Source: Flavobacterium sp. 1
Lineage (GTDB): Bacteria; Bacteroidota; Bacteroidia; Flavobacteriales; Flavobacteriaceae
DNA length: 64,000 nucleotides
Assembly: GCF_002797935.1 (NCBI RefSeq)
Contig: NZ_PGER01000001.1
Span: forward strand, 4,340,001-4,404,000
Direction of reading: 5' to 3'
Part shown: piece after piece, positions 34,552 through 44,474 of the stretch
Layout of the letters: each line of letters starts with the position of its first letter
Position numbering within the stretch: the stretch's first letter is position 1
Made by a program: the position numbers and the translations under genes
Notes under the pieces: generated by a model
The model's input: only the letters and a program-made list of their open reading frames with translations
The model's database searches: none
What the model was told of the DNA's origin: nothing

Positions 34552-35325
34552 ATGAAAAAAATTATAATTTTCTTGTTAGTGGTTATCACTTTAGGTTTCG
34601 ATACGCAAAAAGAAGAAGCTTTTGCAGGAGGAGAATTTCTAAGGTTTAGATTGCATTATGGGTTATTGAATGCGGGTTATGCAACCATCGAAGTTAAAGA
34701 CGAAACATTAAACAATCTGCCTGTTTATCACGTTATTGGTAAAGGGTATTCTACGGGCATGACCAAATTCTTTTTTAATGTTGAAGACATTTATGAAAGC
34801 TATATAGACAAGGACAACAGAAATCCATACCGTTTTGTTCGAAAAATTAATGAAGGAGGCTATACCAAAAATCAAGAGGGGTTTTTTAATCAGCGAACCA
34901 ACAGGATATTGGTGAAAGATTATAAGCATAAAACAGAAAAAGCCTTCGACTTCCCTAAAAATGCACAGGATATTCTTTCCTCATTTTTTTATCTGCGCAA
35001 TTATCCAAGTATCAATAAAATTAAAGAAGGTGAATCTGTTATTATTGATATGTTTTTTGACGGTGAGATTACAAAATTTAAGTTAAAATTCATAGGTAGA
35101 GAAGATATTAAAACTAAATTTGGAGTCGTTTCAACCATGATTTTTAGACCTTTGGTGCAGTCTGGCCGTATATTTAAAGAAGAGGAAAGTTTAACATTAT
35201 GGATTTCAGACGACTACAATAAGATACCTGTTCGAATAAAAGCAACACTATTGGTAGGGTCTGTCAAAGCGGATTTGGAAGATTACAAAGGGTTAAATAA
35301 TCCGTTTAAATTAAAAGCAAAATGA
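34552..35325 (+). CDS. DUF3108 domain-containing periplasmic protein
   Basis: This 257-aa protein has an N-terminal signal peptide (KKIIIFLLVVITLGF). The body is beta-rich with the DUF3108 look: 'FLRFRLHYGLLNAGYATIEV', 'VYHVIGKGYSTGMTKFFFNV', 'EDIYESYIDKDNRNPYRFVR' and 'LTLWISDDYNKIPVRIKA'. The fold is probably a lipocalin-like barrel facing the periplasm. Its biochemical function is not known. It overlaps the TDO gene by 4 bp (ATGA), so the two are translationally linked, and the M23 lipoprotein gene follows. Confidence 0.9.
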   Translation: MKKIIIFLLVVITLGFDTQKEEAFAGGEFLRFRLHYGLLNAGYATIEVKDETLNNLPVYHVIGKGYSTGMTKFFFNVEDIYESYIDKDNRNPYRFVRKINEGGYTKNQEGFFNQRTNRILVKDYKHKTEKAFDFPKNAQDILSSFFYLRNYPSINKIKEGESVIIDMFFDGEITKFKLKFIGREDIKTKFGVVSTMIFRPLVQSGRIFKEEESLTLWISDDYNKIPVRIKATLLVGSVKADLEDYKGLNNPFKLKAK

Positions 35326-36254
35326 CAATAAATGATACCACAGCATCAATTTTAGATGAAATTGATCAAAAATTCCAAAAGATTAATCAAAAAACAGAAA
35401 CCCATCTTGAAGGATTGCTTTGGTCGAAACCAATAACATATTGGGATTACATTCAAACAGATGCGTTGTTGAATCTGCAGATTCAGAGAACAACATTGCC
35501 GGATGAAATGGTTTTTATCATGTATCATCAAGTCAATGAACTGCTTTTTAAAATGATACTTTGGGAAATGCATCAGATTTCATACGCTGAAAAACTGACA
35601 ACTGTTTTTTTTGCTGAAAGGTTAATGAGAATTAGCCGTTATTTTGATATGCTTACTACTTCTTTTGATATTATGGGCGACGGTATGGAAGTTGAGCAAT
35701 ACATGAAGTTTAGAAATACGCTGACCCCTGCGAGCGGTTTTCAAAGCGCACAATACAGGATGATAGAGATTGCCTCGACTGATTTAATTAACCTTATCGA
35801 TTACCGTTTTCGTGGAATTATTGACAGAAATACACCTTATGAACACGCCTTGGATCACATGTATTGGCAAGCTGCAGGAAAGGATCATCAAACAGGAGAG
35901 AAATCCTATTTGCTATTGGAATTTGAGCGAAAATATAAAGCGTCATTTATAGCGCAAATGAAAGAATACAACACGATAAACCTTTGGCAGAAATTCAAGC
36001 AATTGCCAGATGCTGACCGTGAAAACACCGAATTAGTTAAGGCGATGCGCCATTATGATCATACAGTAAATGTTACTTGGGTTATGGGACATTTGAATGC
36101 TGCCAGAAAATATATTGATAACGGTAAAGGAGACGGTGAGGCTACTGGCGGAAGTGATTGGAAAAAATATATGCATCCCAGATACCAAAGAAGGATTTTC
36201 TTTCCAGAGTTGTGGAGTGAGGAAGAATTGGCTAATTGGGGTGTAGAAAACTAA
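35322..36254 (+). CDS. Tryptophan 2,3-dioxygenase family protein
   Basis: This 310-aa heme enzyme opens the indole ring of tryptophan to N-formylkynurenine. Family motifs are 'TYWDYIQTDALLNLQ', 'FIMYHQVNELLFKMILWEMH', 'DMLTTSFDIM', 'FRNTLTPASGFQSAQYRMIE' and the C-terminal heme/substrate region 'NVTWVMGHLNAARKYIDNGK' followed by 'EATGGSDWKKYMHP'. It shares an ATGA overlap with the DUF3108 gene. No kynureninase or other kynurenine-pathway gene is next to it. Substrate choice is assumed from family membership. Confidence 0.93.
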   Translation: MTINDTTASILDEIDQKFQKINQKTETHLEGLLWSKPITYWDYIQTDALLNLQIQRTTLPDEMVFIMYHQVNELLFKMILWEMHQISYAEKLTTVFFAERLMRISRYFDMLTTSFDIMGDGMEVEQYMKFRNTLTPASGFQSAQYRMIEIASTDLINLIDYRFRGIIDRNTPYEHALDHMYWQAAGKDHQTGEKSYLLLEFERKYKASFIAQMKEYNTINLWQKFKQLPDADRENTELVKAMRHYDHTVNVTWVMGHLNAARKYIDNGKGDGEATGGSDWKKYMHPRYQRRIFFPELWSEEELANWGVEN

Positions 36255-36271
36255 AGATAAAAAGAGATAGC

Positions 36272-37489
36272 TTGAAAAAAATAATTGTAATTATAGCAGT
36301 GCTTTTTTCCTTAATTTCTTGTAATAAGGATAAGGAAGTCGTAGAAAATCAAGTGATTCCAAAATCTAAAAAAAGTGATTTTGGATTTAAGTTTTCTGAT
36401 TTTAATGTTGTTCAGGATTCTGTAAAATCTGGAGATACTTTTGGAAGTATTCTGCAAAATCAAAATATTGGGGATAAAAAAGTATTCGATATTGTAGCTC
36501 AGGTAAAAGATACTTTTGATGTTCGGACGATTAGAATAAATAAACCGTATACATTGCTTCGATCCAAGAATAAAACGAACACATTAAATGTTTTTATTTA
36601 CCAGCCGGATGCATTGCATTATTATGTAATTGATTTGAGAGATTCAATTGCAAAAGCTTCTAAAAAAACAAAACCCTTAACATTAAAACGCAGAACAATT
36701 GGAGGTGTATTAAAAGGATCATTATCTGAAACTTTAGAGAATGCCAAAGTGGAAGGAGCATTGGCTAGTAGGATATCTAAGATTTTTGCATGGTCTATTG
36801 ATTTCTTTAAGGTTAAAAAAGGAGACCGTTTTGGTTTGACTTTTACAGAGCGCTACATCAATGATTCTATTTATGATGGTGTTGACAGTCTGCAGGCGGC
36901 TTTTTTTGAATATAAAGGCAAAATCATTTATGCTTTTCCATTTGAGCAAAATCAAGGCTCAGGCAATATGGATTATTATGATGAAGATGGGAAAACGCTG
37001 AAGAATTTCTTTCTTAAAACGCCAATCAAGTTTAGCCACATTACCTCTCATTTTAGTTCTAATCGTTTTCATCCTGTGCAGCAGATCTGGAAAGCGCATA
37101 AAGGGACGGATTATGCCGCGCCTTATGGAACGCCAATCTCTACAACTGCAGCTGGAATTGTTGAGCAAACAGGCTATACGGCCGGTAATGGAAACTTTGT
37201 AAAAGTAAAACATAACAAAGTCTATTCGACTCAGTATTTACACATGTCCCGAATATTAGTAAGACGCGGACAGCATGTGACTCAAGGACAGACTATTGGT
37301 CTGGTAGGAAGTACAGGATTGGCAACTGGACCGCACGTATGTTATCGTTTTTGGAAGAACGGAGTTCAAGTTGATGCTTTGAGATTGAAACTGCCTAGTG
37401 GGGAACCGATGAACCCAAAAAATAAACAAAGATTTTTAAAGAAAATTGAACCTTTAAAATTTGAGCTGGACAGCGTTTCTAATTTGTAA
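36272..37489 (+). CDS. M23-family peptidoglycan endopeptidase, lipoprotein
   Basis: I use TTG at 36272, giving LKKIIVIIAVLFSLISC, a clean lipoprotein signal with cysteine 17; an ATG at 36236 overlaps the TDO gene and hides the signal behind 12 basic residues. The N-terminal half is a LysM-like/OapA-like region ('VVQDSVKSGDTFGSILQNQN'). The catalytic domain has the zinc motif 'QQIWKAHKGTDYAAPYGTPI' (H-x-x-x-D), 'TQYLHMSRILVRRGQHVTQG' and 'GLATGPHVCYRFWKNG' (H-x-H-equivalent H-V-C-Y). A canonical LytM enzyme has H-x-H here, so the Cys is unusual for this type but common in this subgroup. It likely acts on cell-wall cross-links. Confidence 0.92.
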   Translation: MKKIIVIIAVLFSLISCNKDKEVVENQVIPKSKKSDFGFKFSDFNVVQDSVKSGDTFGSILQNQNIGDKKVFDIVAQVKDTFDVRTIRINKPYTLLRSKNKTNTLNVFIYQPDALHYYVIDLRDSIAKASKKTKPLTLKRRTIGGVLKGSLSETLENAKVEGALASRISKIFAWSIDFFKVKKGDRFGLTFTERYINDSIYDGVDSLQAAFFEYKGKIIYAFPFEQNQGSGNMDYYDEDGKTLKNFFLKTPIKFSHITSHFSSNRFHPVQQIWKAHKGTDYAAPYGTPISTTAAGIVEQTGYTAGNGNFVKVKHNKVYSTQYLHMSRILVRRGQHVTQGQTIGLVGSTGLATGPHVCYRFWKNGVQVDALRLKLPSGEPMNPKNKQRFLKKIEPLKFELDSVSNL

Positions 37490-37777
37490 TAAAACAATAT
37501 TTATTCTGTTTTTTGCTATAGCTGTAAATAATAGCAAAGAAATAATATGCTTGTCTTTAGCCTTGATCGAAGCAATATCTTTTTATTTTTCCTTTAAAAA
37601 TAAAAAGATAAAGCGTAAAGTAGGTTTCATATTTCTGAAAATTCCTAATGTTTCTGCTTCAAAATTAAATTAGCACACTCTGTTTTTTGGGTTGCTTATC
37701 TATGTTAATTTATTTTATTTTTTGAAAATAGGTTGTGATATAATTGACTGATTTTAGTCCATTCAAACTTAATTCAG

Positions 37778-37785
37778 TAAATTTG
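37778..37785 (+). promoter_or_regulatory. Candidate -7 element of pgi
   Basis: TAAATTTG followed by GCAC, 24 bp before the pgi ATG. The rest of the 320-bp gap after the M23 gene (37490-37809) is AT-rich with no other feature seen. Confidence 0.45.
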
Positions 37786-37809
37786 CACAACATAAAAAAT
37801 AAGAATAAA

Positions 37810-39453
37810 ATGGCTTTAAATACAATAAACCCAACCGAAACTTCTGCTTGGAAAAAACTGCAGGCACACTATACTGGAATACAAAATGCTTCAATGGCAG
37901 CTATGTTTAAAGCTGACACATCGAGAACAGAAAAGTTTCATTTGAAATGGAATGATTTTCTGGTTGATTACTCTAAAAACAGAATTAGCCAAGAGACAAT
38001 TGATTTGTTGCTTGAACTGGCAAATGAAACAGGTTTAAAAAATGCTATTGCTGATTATTTTGGAGGAGCAATTATCAACCAAACTGAGAATAGAGCTGTT
38101 CTGCATACTGCTTTGAGAGCCAAAGAATCGGCAGTAATCAATGTAGACGGCGTGAATGTAATGCCGGAAGTATATGAAGTAAAGAACAAAGTAAAATCAT
38201 TTACAGAAGAAGTAACTTCAGGAAAAAGAACAGGATATACGGGAAAACCATTTACTGACATTGTAAATATAGGTATTGGTGGTTCAGATTTAGGTCCTGT
38301 TATGGCTGTTGAAGCATTACAATATTATAAGAATCATTTAAATGTACATTTTGCATCGAATGTTGATGGAGATCATGTAAATGAAATCATCAAAAAGCTA
38401 AATCCGGAAACTACCTTATTTGTAATTGTTTCTAAAACATTTACAACTCAAGAAACTTTAACTAATTCTGAAACCATTAAAGCTTGGTTTTTAAAATCGG
38501 CCAAACAAGAAGATGTTGCGAAACATTTTGTGGCGGTTTCAACGAATATTCAAAAAGTAACTGAGTTTGGAATCAATCCAGAAAACGTATTTCCAATGTG
38601 GGACTGGGTTGGAGGACGTTTTTCTCTATGGAGTGCTGTAGGTCTTTCTATAAGTTTAGCGGTTGGTTTTGAAAATTTTAATGATTTGTTGGCTGGTGCT
38701 AATGAAATGGATGAACATTTTAAAACAGCCGATTTTGACAAAAATATTCCGGTAACATTAGCATTGTTAAGCGTTTGGTACAATAATTTCTTTGGTGCAG
38801 AAAGTGAAGCTTTAATTCCGTATACTCAATATTTGCAAAAATTAGCTCCTTATTTACAGCAGGGAACAATGGAAAGTAATGGTAAAAGTGTTGGCCGTGA
38901 CGGAAAACCGGTTAATTATGAAACGGGAACTATCATTTGGGGAGAACCGGGGACAAATGCACAGCACGCCTTTTTTCAGTTAATTCACCAAGGGACTAAA
39001 TTGATTCCTTCTGATTTCATAGGATTCGTAAAACCGTTATATGGAGATGAAGATCATCATGATAAACTGATGTCAAACTTTTTTGCTCAGACAGAAGCTT
39101 TGATGAATGGAAAATCTCAAGAGCAGGTTCAGGCAGAATTTGATAAGCAAGGATTAAGCGCTGAGAAAGCAAGTGTTCTTTTGCCTTTTAAAGTGTTTTC
39201 TGGAAATAAGCCTACTAATACAATTTTGATTCAGAAATTGACGCCAAAATCTTTAGGTTCATTGATTGCTATGTATGAGCATAAAATTTTCGTGCAGGGT
39301 ATAATTTGGAATATTTTTAGTTTTGACCAATGGGGAGTTGAACTAGGAAAGCAATTAGCCAATTCAATATTAGCCGAAATTAATTCTAAAGAAGTTAAAA
39401 ATCACGATAGTTCAACACAATTTTTATTGAATCATTTTTTAGAAAACAAATAG
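37810..39453 (+). CDS. pgi: Glucose-6-phosphate isomerase
   Basis: This 547-aa glycolysis/gluconeogenesis enzyme interconverts glucose-6-P and fructose-6-P. The start is ATG at 37810 ([17 protein letters not shown]); an upstream in-frame TTG at 37744 lies in the promoter. Motifs are '[20 protein letters not shown]' (about 155-174), '[20 protein letters not shown]' (PGI signature 1 region), '[20 protein letters not shown]' (catalytic Glu and His) and '[20 protein letters not shown]' (signature 2 with the active-site Lys region). Length is normal. A terminator follows. Confidence 0.98.
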   Translation: MALNTINPTETSAWKKLQAHYTGIQNASMAAMFKADTSRTEKFHLKWNDFLVDYSKNRISQETIDLLLELANETGLKNAIADYFGGAIINQTENRAVLHTALRAKESAVINVDGVNVMPEVYEVKNKVKSFTEEVTSGKRTGYTGKPFTDIVNIGIGGSDLGPVMAVEALQYYKNHLNVHFASNVDGDHVNEIIKKLNPETTLFVIVSKTFTTQETLTNSETIKAWFLKSAKQEDVAKHFVAVSTNIQKVTEFGINPENVFPMWDWVGGRFSLWSAVGLSISLAVGFENFNDLLAGANEMDEHFKTADFDKNIPVTLALLSVWYNNFFGAESEALIPYTQYLQKLAPYLQQGTMESNGKSVGRDGKPVNYETGTIIWGEPGTNAQHAFFQLIHQGTKLIPSDFIGFVKPLYGDEDHHDKLMSNFFAQTEALMNGKSQEQVQAEFDKQGLSAEKASVLLPFKVFSGNKPTNTILIQKLTPKSLGSLIAMYEHKIFVQGIIWNIFSFDQWGVELGKQLANSILAEINSKEVKNHDSSTQFLLNHFLENK

Positions 39454-39481
39454 AATTACTTTTAGTAGTTTAAAAAAATCG

Positions 39482-39517
39482 AAAAAGCCCAGATATTTGA
39501 AAATCTGGGCTTTTTTT
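39482..39517 (+). terminator. Terminator after pgi
   Basis: AAAAGCCCAGAT-ATTTGAAA-ATCTGGGCTTTTTTT: a 12-bp stem and T run. Confidence 0.9.
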
Positions 39518-39726
39518 GTGAATAAGAAAGTATGTTTTTTTAATTAATTCAAAACAAAAGTATTCTTTCTTAATTTTTAGTTGTTGTATTGTCAATAGTT
39601 GGGCAAAAATATTAATAAAAAATTAAAATATTAATTAATAAATATTAATATGCTTATTTAGTATGCGTGAATACTAAAATGTGCAATTTCTTAAAACATT
39701 GTTAACATTAATTCGTTGAAATGTTA

Positions 39727-39734
39727 TAATTTTG
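39727..39734 (+). promoter_or_regulatory. Candidate -7 element of the TonB receptor gene
   Basis: TAATTTTG fits TAnnTTTG and lies 24 bp before the ATG at 39759. The preceding 200 bp are very AT-rich. Confidence 0.45.
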
Positions 39735-39758
39735 CCAAAAATATTTAAACTAACAAGA

Positions 39759-42569
39759 ATGAAAACAATGAAAAATTGGTTACTCTCTGGATTACTGTTT
39801 TTGATGGTATCAACTGTATTTTCACAAGGAAAAATTACAGGAGCTATTACAGATGGACAAAATCCGTTACCTGGAGCAAATGTTGCTATCAAAGGTACAT
39901 CAGCTAGTGCTTCAACGGGTTTTGATGGTAAATTTACTATTGATTCTAACGTGAACTCTGGGCAATTGATTATTTCGTATATTGGTTTTGCAAGCCAAAC
40001 TGTTGATTTTACTATTTCAAATGGTGTTGCTGATTTAGGGAATATTATTTTGGTATCTTCTAATGAATTAAGTGAAGTAGTGGTTAAAAGTGGGGTTATT
40101 GACTTAGCAAAAGACAGAAAAACACCAGTTGCTGTTTCGACAATTAATGCTACTGAGATTCAGGCAAAATTAGGTTCTCAAGAGTTTCCGGAGGTTTTAA
40201 AAAACACACCTTCTGTATATGCTTCAAAAGCAGGCGGAGGTTTTGGAGATTCAAGAATTGTTATTCGTGGGTTTGACCAAAAAAACATTGCTGTAATGAT
40301 TAATGGGGTTCCTGTTAATGATATGGAGGGTGGTTCTGTATATTGGAGTAACTGGGCAGGTTTGTCTGATGTAACTTCTGCAATGCAGGTTCAAAGAGGT
40401 TTAGGAGCGTCTAAGCTTGCTATTTCTTCTGTTGGAGGGACTATCAATGTTATTACAAAAACGTCTGATATGAAAGAAGGCGGTTCAGTTTCGTCTAGTT
40501 TTGGTAATGATAAATATTTAAAAACACAGGCATCTTACAACACTGGTGTAATGAAAAATGGACTTTCTGCTTCGGTTTTATTCAGTAGAACTGCAGGAGA
40601 TGGTTATGTTGACGGAACTAAATTTGAAGGCTACAATTATTTTATGGCTTTTGGTTATAAAATCAATGACAAAAACAGTATTCAATTTACTTTTACAGGA
40701 GCGCCTCAATGGCACAACCAAAGATCAACTTCTCCTTTGTTAACTGATTTCTTAAAATTTGGAAGTGACGGTAAAACACCAAACATTAAATACAACTCGG
40801 ATTGGGGTTTAAGAAATGGAGAAGAGGCTAATTTGAAAACAAATTACTACCACAAACCGGTAATGAGCCTTAACTGGGATTATGATATTAACTCAACTAC
40901 AAAATTTTCAACTGTTGTTTACGGTTCATGGGGTCGTGGTGGAGGATCAACTTCTAATGGTGGTATAAAAGGACAAAATCCATATTCTCCAAATAGTACA
41001 TTGAGAACTGCAGATGGAATAATTAATTTTGATTTAATTGATGCATGGAACTCAGGACAAACTACTACATTAGGAACTAGAACTAAAATAGCTGATGGAT
41101 CATACCAAAACAGTACTGATACAGGTAGTAATAAAGTAGGTACAGCTACAGTTATAAATACTACTTCGGGTATTACACAATACTCTTCTGTAAACTCACA
41201 CAACTGGTATGGAACCGTCTTAAATTTGGATAAAAAATTATCTGATAGTTTTAATATAAACTTTGGAATTGAAGGAAGAACATACACAGCTGTTCACTAC
41301 CAAACTCTTAATGATTTATTTGGTGCAACTAATTACCTTGATAAAACAAATAAAAGTGCTACTGGTGTTGCAGCTCCAACAGTCTTGTCTACTACTTACG
41401 CACCAAGACCAAACGGAAATCCATGGGTAAGTACCGATTATCAAGAGAGATTAGGTTATTCGTATGACAGTAAAGTTAATTACTATGGAGCTTTTTCTCA
41501 ATTAGAGTATTCAAAAGATAATTTATCTGCTTTTATTCAAGCAGCTGTTTCATCACAAGGTTATAAGAGAGATGATCACTTTAGCTATGCTGCAACAAAC
41601 CCTCTTTCAAGTACTGATTATGAAAATCTTACAGGAGGTGATGTAAAAGCTGGAGTTAATTATAACATTAACGAACAGCATAATGTTTTTGTTAATGGAG
41701 GATTTTATTCTAAACAACCTTTCTTTACATCTGTATATCCTAACTTTCTTTCCGTTGTTAATGATAAGTTAACAAATGAGAAAATTAAAGCTGTCGAACT
41801 TGGTTACGGTTTCCGTTCAAGAATTTTCACTGCTAATTTAAATGCATATTATACTACTTGGGATGATAGATTTACAACTGGTACAGATCCTGATGCAGCA
41901 ACAAACCCTGGAGGACTATATACTTTTTCAGGTGTTAATGAAACACATACAGGGGTAGAATTAGACGTTACAGCTAGACTAATTGATAAGTTAAAACTAA
42001 ACGGAATGATTTCTATTGGTGATTGGAAATATGATGGAAATGCTACTAGTAATCGTTTTGATAGTTCATATCAACCAGTTGCTGGAGGAACTGCTCAAAC
42101 TTTATACCTTGATGGTGTAAAAGTTGGAAATGCTGCTCAAACGACAATGGCACTTGGTGCTGCTTACGAAATCTTAAAAGGTCTTAATGCTGATGCAAAC
42201 CTTAACTATTCTGAAAAACTATACGGAAACATTACTCCGTCAAGTTTTACAAGCGCTACCAACAAAGGTGCTATGGAATTACCTGGTTTTGCGACAACTG
42301 ACGCTGGTGTATCATACAAATGGGTATTAGGTGAAAAATTAGGAGCATTAAACTTCAGATTTAACGTAAACAACGTTTTTGACAAAATATTTATCAATGA
42401 GTCTTTCACAAATTTTTTTGCTGATGACATCAAAACAGCCGCAACAGGAACAACTCCTGCGGTAACTTATGCACAAGCAGGAGCTCTTTATAATGGAGTT
42501 GCTACAGTAAATAAAGTGTACTTCGGATATGGAAGAACTTGGAACTTTACTTTGCGTTACGAATTCTAA
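39759..42569 (+). CDS. TonB-dependent outer-membrane receptor
   Basis: The start ATG at 39759 (MKTMKNWLLSGLLFLMVSTV, signal peptide) is chosen over TTG at 39732. The 936-aa protein has a carboxypeptidase-like regulatory domain (about 22-105: 'ITGAITDGQNPLPGANVAIK', 'STGFDGKFTI'), a TonB plug (about 115-225: 'VVVKSGVIDLAKDRKTPVAV', 'DSRIVIRGFDQKNIAVMING') and a 22-strand barrel ending in 'RTWNFTLRYEF'. The usual aromatic C-terminus is present. No SusD-like partner follows, so a polysaccharide-type SusC role is unlikely; the ligand could be iron chelate, cofactor or peptide. It stands alone, followed by a terminator. Confidence 0.96.
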   Translation: MKTMKNWLLSGLLFLMVSTVFSQGKITGAITDGQNPLPGANVAIKGTSASASTGFDGKFTIDSNVNSGQLIISYIGFASQTVDFTISNGVADLGNIILVSSNELSEVVVKSGVIDLAKDRKTPVAVSTINATEIQAKLGSQEFPEVLKNTPSVYASKAGGGFGDSRIVIRGFDQKNIAVMINGVPVNDMEGGSVYWSNWAGLSDVTSAMQVQRGLGASKLAISSVGGTINVITKTSDMKEGGSVSSSFGNDKYLKTQASYNTGVMKNGLSASVLFSRTAGDGYVDGTKFEGYNYFMAFGYKINDKNSIQFTFTGAPQWHNQRSTSPLLTDFLKFGSDGKTPNIKYNSDWGLRNGEEANLKTNYYHKPVMSLNWDYDINSTTKFSTVVYGSWGRGGGSTSNGGIKGQNPYSPNSTLRTADGIINFDLIDAWNSGQTTTLGTRTKIADGSYQNSTDTGSNKVGTATVINTTSGITQYSSVNSHNWYGTVLNLDKKLSDSFNINFGIEGRTYTAVHYQTLNDLFGATNYLDKTNKSATGVAAPTVLSTTYAPRPNGNPWVSTDYQERLGYSYDSKVNYYGAFSQLEYSKDNLSAFIQAAVSSQGYKRDDHFSYAATNPLSSTDYENLTGGDVKAGVNYNINEQHNVFVNGGFYSKQPFFTSVYPNFLSVVNDKLTNEKIKAVELGYGFRSRIFTANLNAYYTTWDDRFTTGTDPDAATNPGGLYTFSGVNETHTGVELDVTARLIDKLKLNGMISIGDWKYDGNATSNRFDSSYQPVAGGTAQTLYLDGVKVGNAAQTTMALGAAYEILKGLNADANLNYSEKLYGNITPSSFTSATNKGAMELPGFATTDAGVSYKWVLGEKLGALNFRFNVNNVFDKIFINESFTNFFADDIKTAATGTTPAVTYAQAGALYNGVATVNKVYFGYGRTWNFTLRYEF

Positions 42570-42590
42570 TATAGAATCAATAACGTACAG

Positions 42591-42628
42591 AAAACCCCAA
42601 TCGCTTTTTAGTAGATTGGGGTTTTTTT
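42591..42628 (+). terminator. Terminator after the TonB receptor
   Basis: AACCCCAATC-GCTTTTTAGTA-GATTGGGGTTTTTTT stem-loop with T tract. Confidence 0.92.
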
Positions 42629-42670
42629 ATGACTTTTTTGCTTATATTTGTTTAAATTAAAAAACCATTT

Positions 42671-43093
42671 ATGTATACGATTTTACAAAAATTTCACTCA
42701 GGTTGGGCTTATATTGCATTGTTAGTTCTTGTTGTCGCAGTTATTAATGCCATAATAGGAATGTCTTCCAAAAAAGAATTTACTGCCAAAGACAGGAAAA
42801 TTGCTTTGTTTGGATTAATTGGTATACATGTTCAATTACTGATTGGTTTAATTTTATATTTTGTATCTCCGTTAGGCTTGGCTTCTTTTGGGCAAATGTC
42901 TGACAAAGCATTGCGTTTAACTTCATTAGAACATCCCTTAATCAATCTTATCGCTATCGTTTTAATCACTATTGGCTGGTCAAAACATAAAAAAGTAACT
43001 ACAAGTGAGTCAAAATTTAAAGGCTTCACAATATTTTACGGCTTAGGATTAGTGCTTATTTTGAGCAGAATTCCTTGGTCCTTGTGGTTCTAA
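42671..43093 (+). CDS. Four-TM membrane protein, unknown
   Basis: This 140-aa protein has four hydrophobic segments (about 12-30, 47-68, 88-104 and 118-138) and conserved-looking histidines in 'KFHSGWAYIALL', 'GIHVQLLIGLILYF' and 'SLEHPLINLIAIVL'. The arrangement (helix-borne His, short loops) resembles small cytochrome b/DUF-type membrane proteins common in flavobacteria, but I cannot name it. Homologues are sometimes mislabelled as ribosomal protein L27 in databases. It stands alone with a terminator after it. Heme binding is a guess from the histidines. Confidence 0.85.
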   Translation: MYTILQKFHSGWAYIALLVLVVAVINAIIGMSSKKEFTAKDRKIALFGLIGIHVQLLIGLILYFVSPLGLASFGQMSDKALRLTSLEHPLINLIAIVLITIGWSKHKKVTTSESKFKGFTIFYGLGLVLILSRIPWSLWF

Positions 43094-43101
43094 CCCATTT
43101 T

Positions 43102-43128
43102 TAAAAATCCTGAAAAGGATTTTTTTTT
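43102..43128 (+). terminator. Terminator after the four-TM gene
   Basis: AAAAATCC-TGAA-AAGGATTTTTTTT: short stem with T run. Confidence 0.7.
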
Positions 43129-43173
43129 ACCCATAATTTTTTTGCTTTCAAAGTTTCACCTAATAAACTATAA

Positions 43174-43668
43174 ATGAAAAAAATAATCACACTTTTATTT
43201 TTACTGGCCAATATTGGGATAGTAAGCAGTCAAAGTACTATTATTAACAGCAAAAAATTTTCCATTAATAAAGACACTGTAAAAAAAACTGCTAAAACGG
43301 CAGAAAAAGTTGTTGAACCAGTTGCTATCGCCCCAGATACTGTAATTGTTGAAACTGGAAAGTTTGTATTATTTAAAAAAGATGCCCATGCCTCTTATTA
43401 CCATGATAAATTTAATGGTAAAAAAACGGCTAGCGGAAAACGATTTGACAACAATAAGTTATCAGCCGCGCATCGAAAATTCCCTTTTGGAACTAAACTC
43501 CGAATTACCAATGAAGCCAATGGCAAATTTGTAATTGTAGAGGTAATCGACAGAGGTCCTTTTGCAAGAGGAAGAGAAATCGATTTAAGCAAGAAAGCTT
43601 TTATGGATATTACTTCCAATAAAAGGGGTGGAGCTGTGATTGTCAAAATCGAAGAGCTGCGAAAGTGA
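43174..43668 (+). CDS. RlpA-like septal ring lytic transglycosylase
   Basis: At 164 aa this protein has a signal peptide (MKKIITLLFLLANIGIVSSQ), a Lys/Thr-rich linker, then a double-psi beta-barrel with RlpA motifs: 'ASYYHDKFNGKKTASGKRFD' (about 74-93), 'LSAAHRKFPFGTKLRITNEA' and 'VEVIDRGPFARGREIDLSKK'. The catalytic-type Asp is in V-I-D-R-G-P. No SPOR domain is present, unlike E. coli RlpA, so septal targeting must differ. It acts on denuded glycan strands in the periplasm according to family knowledge. Confidence 0.93.
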   Translation: MKKIITLLFLLANIGIVSSQSTIINSKKFSINKDTVKKTAKTAEKVVEPVAIAPDTVIVETGKFVLFKKDAHASYYHDKFNGKKTASGKRFDNNKLSAAHRKFPFGTKLRITNEANGKFVIVEVIDRGPFARGREIDLSKKAFMDITSNKRGGAVIVKIEELRK

Positions 43669-43813
43669 TGGCTGTTAGTAATTAGTGAAGAGTGATTAGC
43701 TTTTGATTGTTGATGAAATTTAGTATAAAAAATTTCAACTCTACAGCATTTCAAAAAAAGTAAAATTCTATTTTTCTAAGTTACATTTTGCTAATCACCA
43801 ATTAATCAAGTAT

Positions 43814-44281
43814 TTACCAACTCTTAAACGAATTTTTGCTCAAATAAGCATTGTAATATCTTTTATCATTGGTTACTTCTGTACCAAGCCAAGCGGGTTT
43901 TTCGAAAGATTCTGTCTCCGACTGCAGTTCTATTTCAGCCATAATGAGCCCTTCATTTTCGCCATAAAACTCATCAATTTCCACAATATGACTGCCCGAT
44001 TTGACTTCAAATCGGGTTTTGTCGATTACGCCTGTTTCGCATAAAAGCAATAATTTTTCGGCTTCGTCTAGAGGAATTTCTTTTTCCCATTCAAAACGGG
44101 ACAAACCGGATTCGTTAGAAATTCCTTTTATGGTCAAAAAACCTTTTTCGCCTTTTATGCGTACTCGAACGGTTCTTTCGGGTACGGAACTCAAATAACC
44201 TTGCTTTATTCTGTTTTGATCAATAGCTTCTGCTTTGAATGCATCCGAAGTAACCAAAAATTTCCTTTCTATTTCTGTCAT
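43814..44281 (-). CDS. CYTH domain protein
   Basis: The start ATG at 44281 puts the hallmark E-x-E-R-K (MTEIERKFLV) at residues 3-7; the ATG at 44335 would add 18 unlikely residues. This 155-aa protein has the CYTH tunnel-fold residues 'ERTVRVRIKGEKGFLTIKG', 'FEWEKEIPLDEAEKLL', 'KTRFEVKSGSHIVEIDEFYG' and 'LIMAEIELQSETESF'. CYTH proteins bind triphosphates with metal; many small bacterial ones are tripolyphosphatases. The gene is divergent from dinB. Confidence 0.93.
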   Translation of the reverse strand: MTEIERKFLVTSDAFKAEAIDQNRIKQGYLSSVPERTVRVRIKGEKGFLTIKGISNESGLSRFEWEKEIPLDEAEKLLLLCETGVIDKTRFEVKSGSHIVEIDEFYGENEGLIMAEIELQSETESFEKPAWLGTEVTNDKRYYNAYLSKNSFKSW

Positions 44282-44474
44282 TACATGTGTTTTTAGGAGC
44301 TGTTTCCAGCTGTACACTATATTCCCGATTAACAAAAACTACGACAAAAAAGCCTTGTTTTTTTAAATCGGGAGATGCCGTTTCCATCTGGGCTAGTCAG
44401 TGCATCAAAGATATTCATTTATTTTTTAACAGTTTCGAGCTTTCATTTTTTTCAAAACGGTTTAAATTTGTAGT

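Noticed and set aside
37461..37673. 70-aa ORF overlapping the end of the M23 peptidase gene
   Set aside because: It starts inside the peptidase gene in another frame, has no promoter-like signal and a composition typical of AT-rich intergenic DNA.
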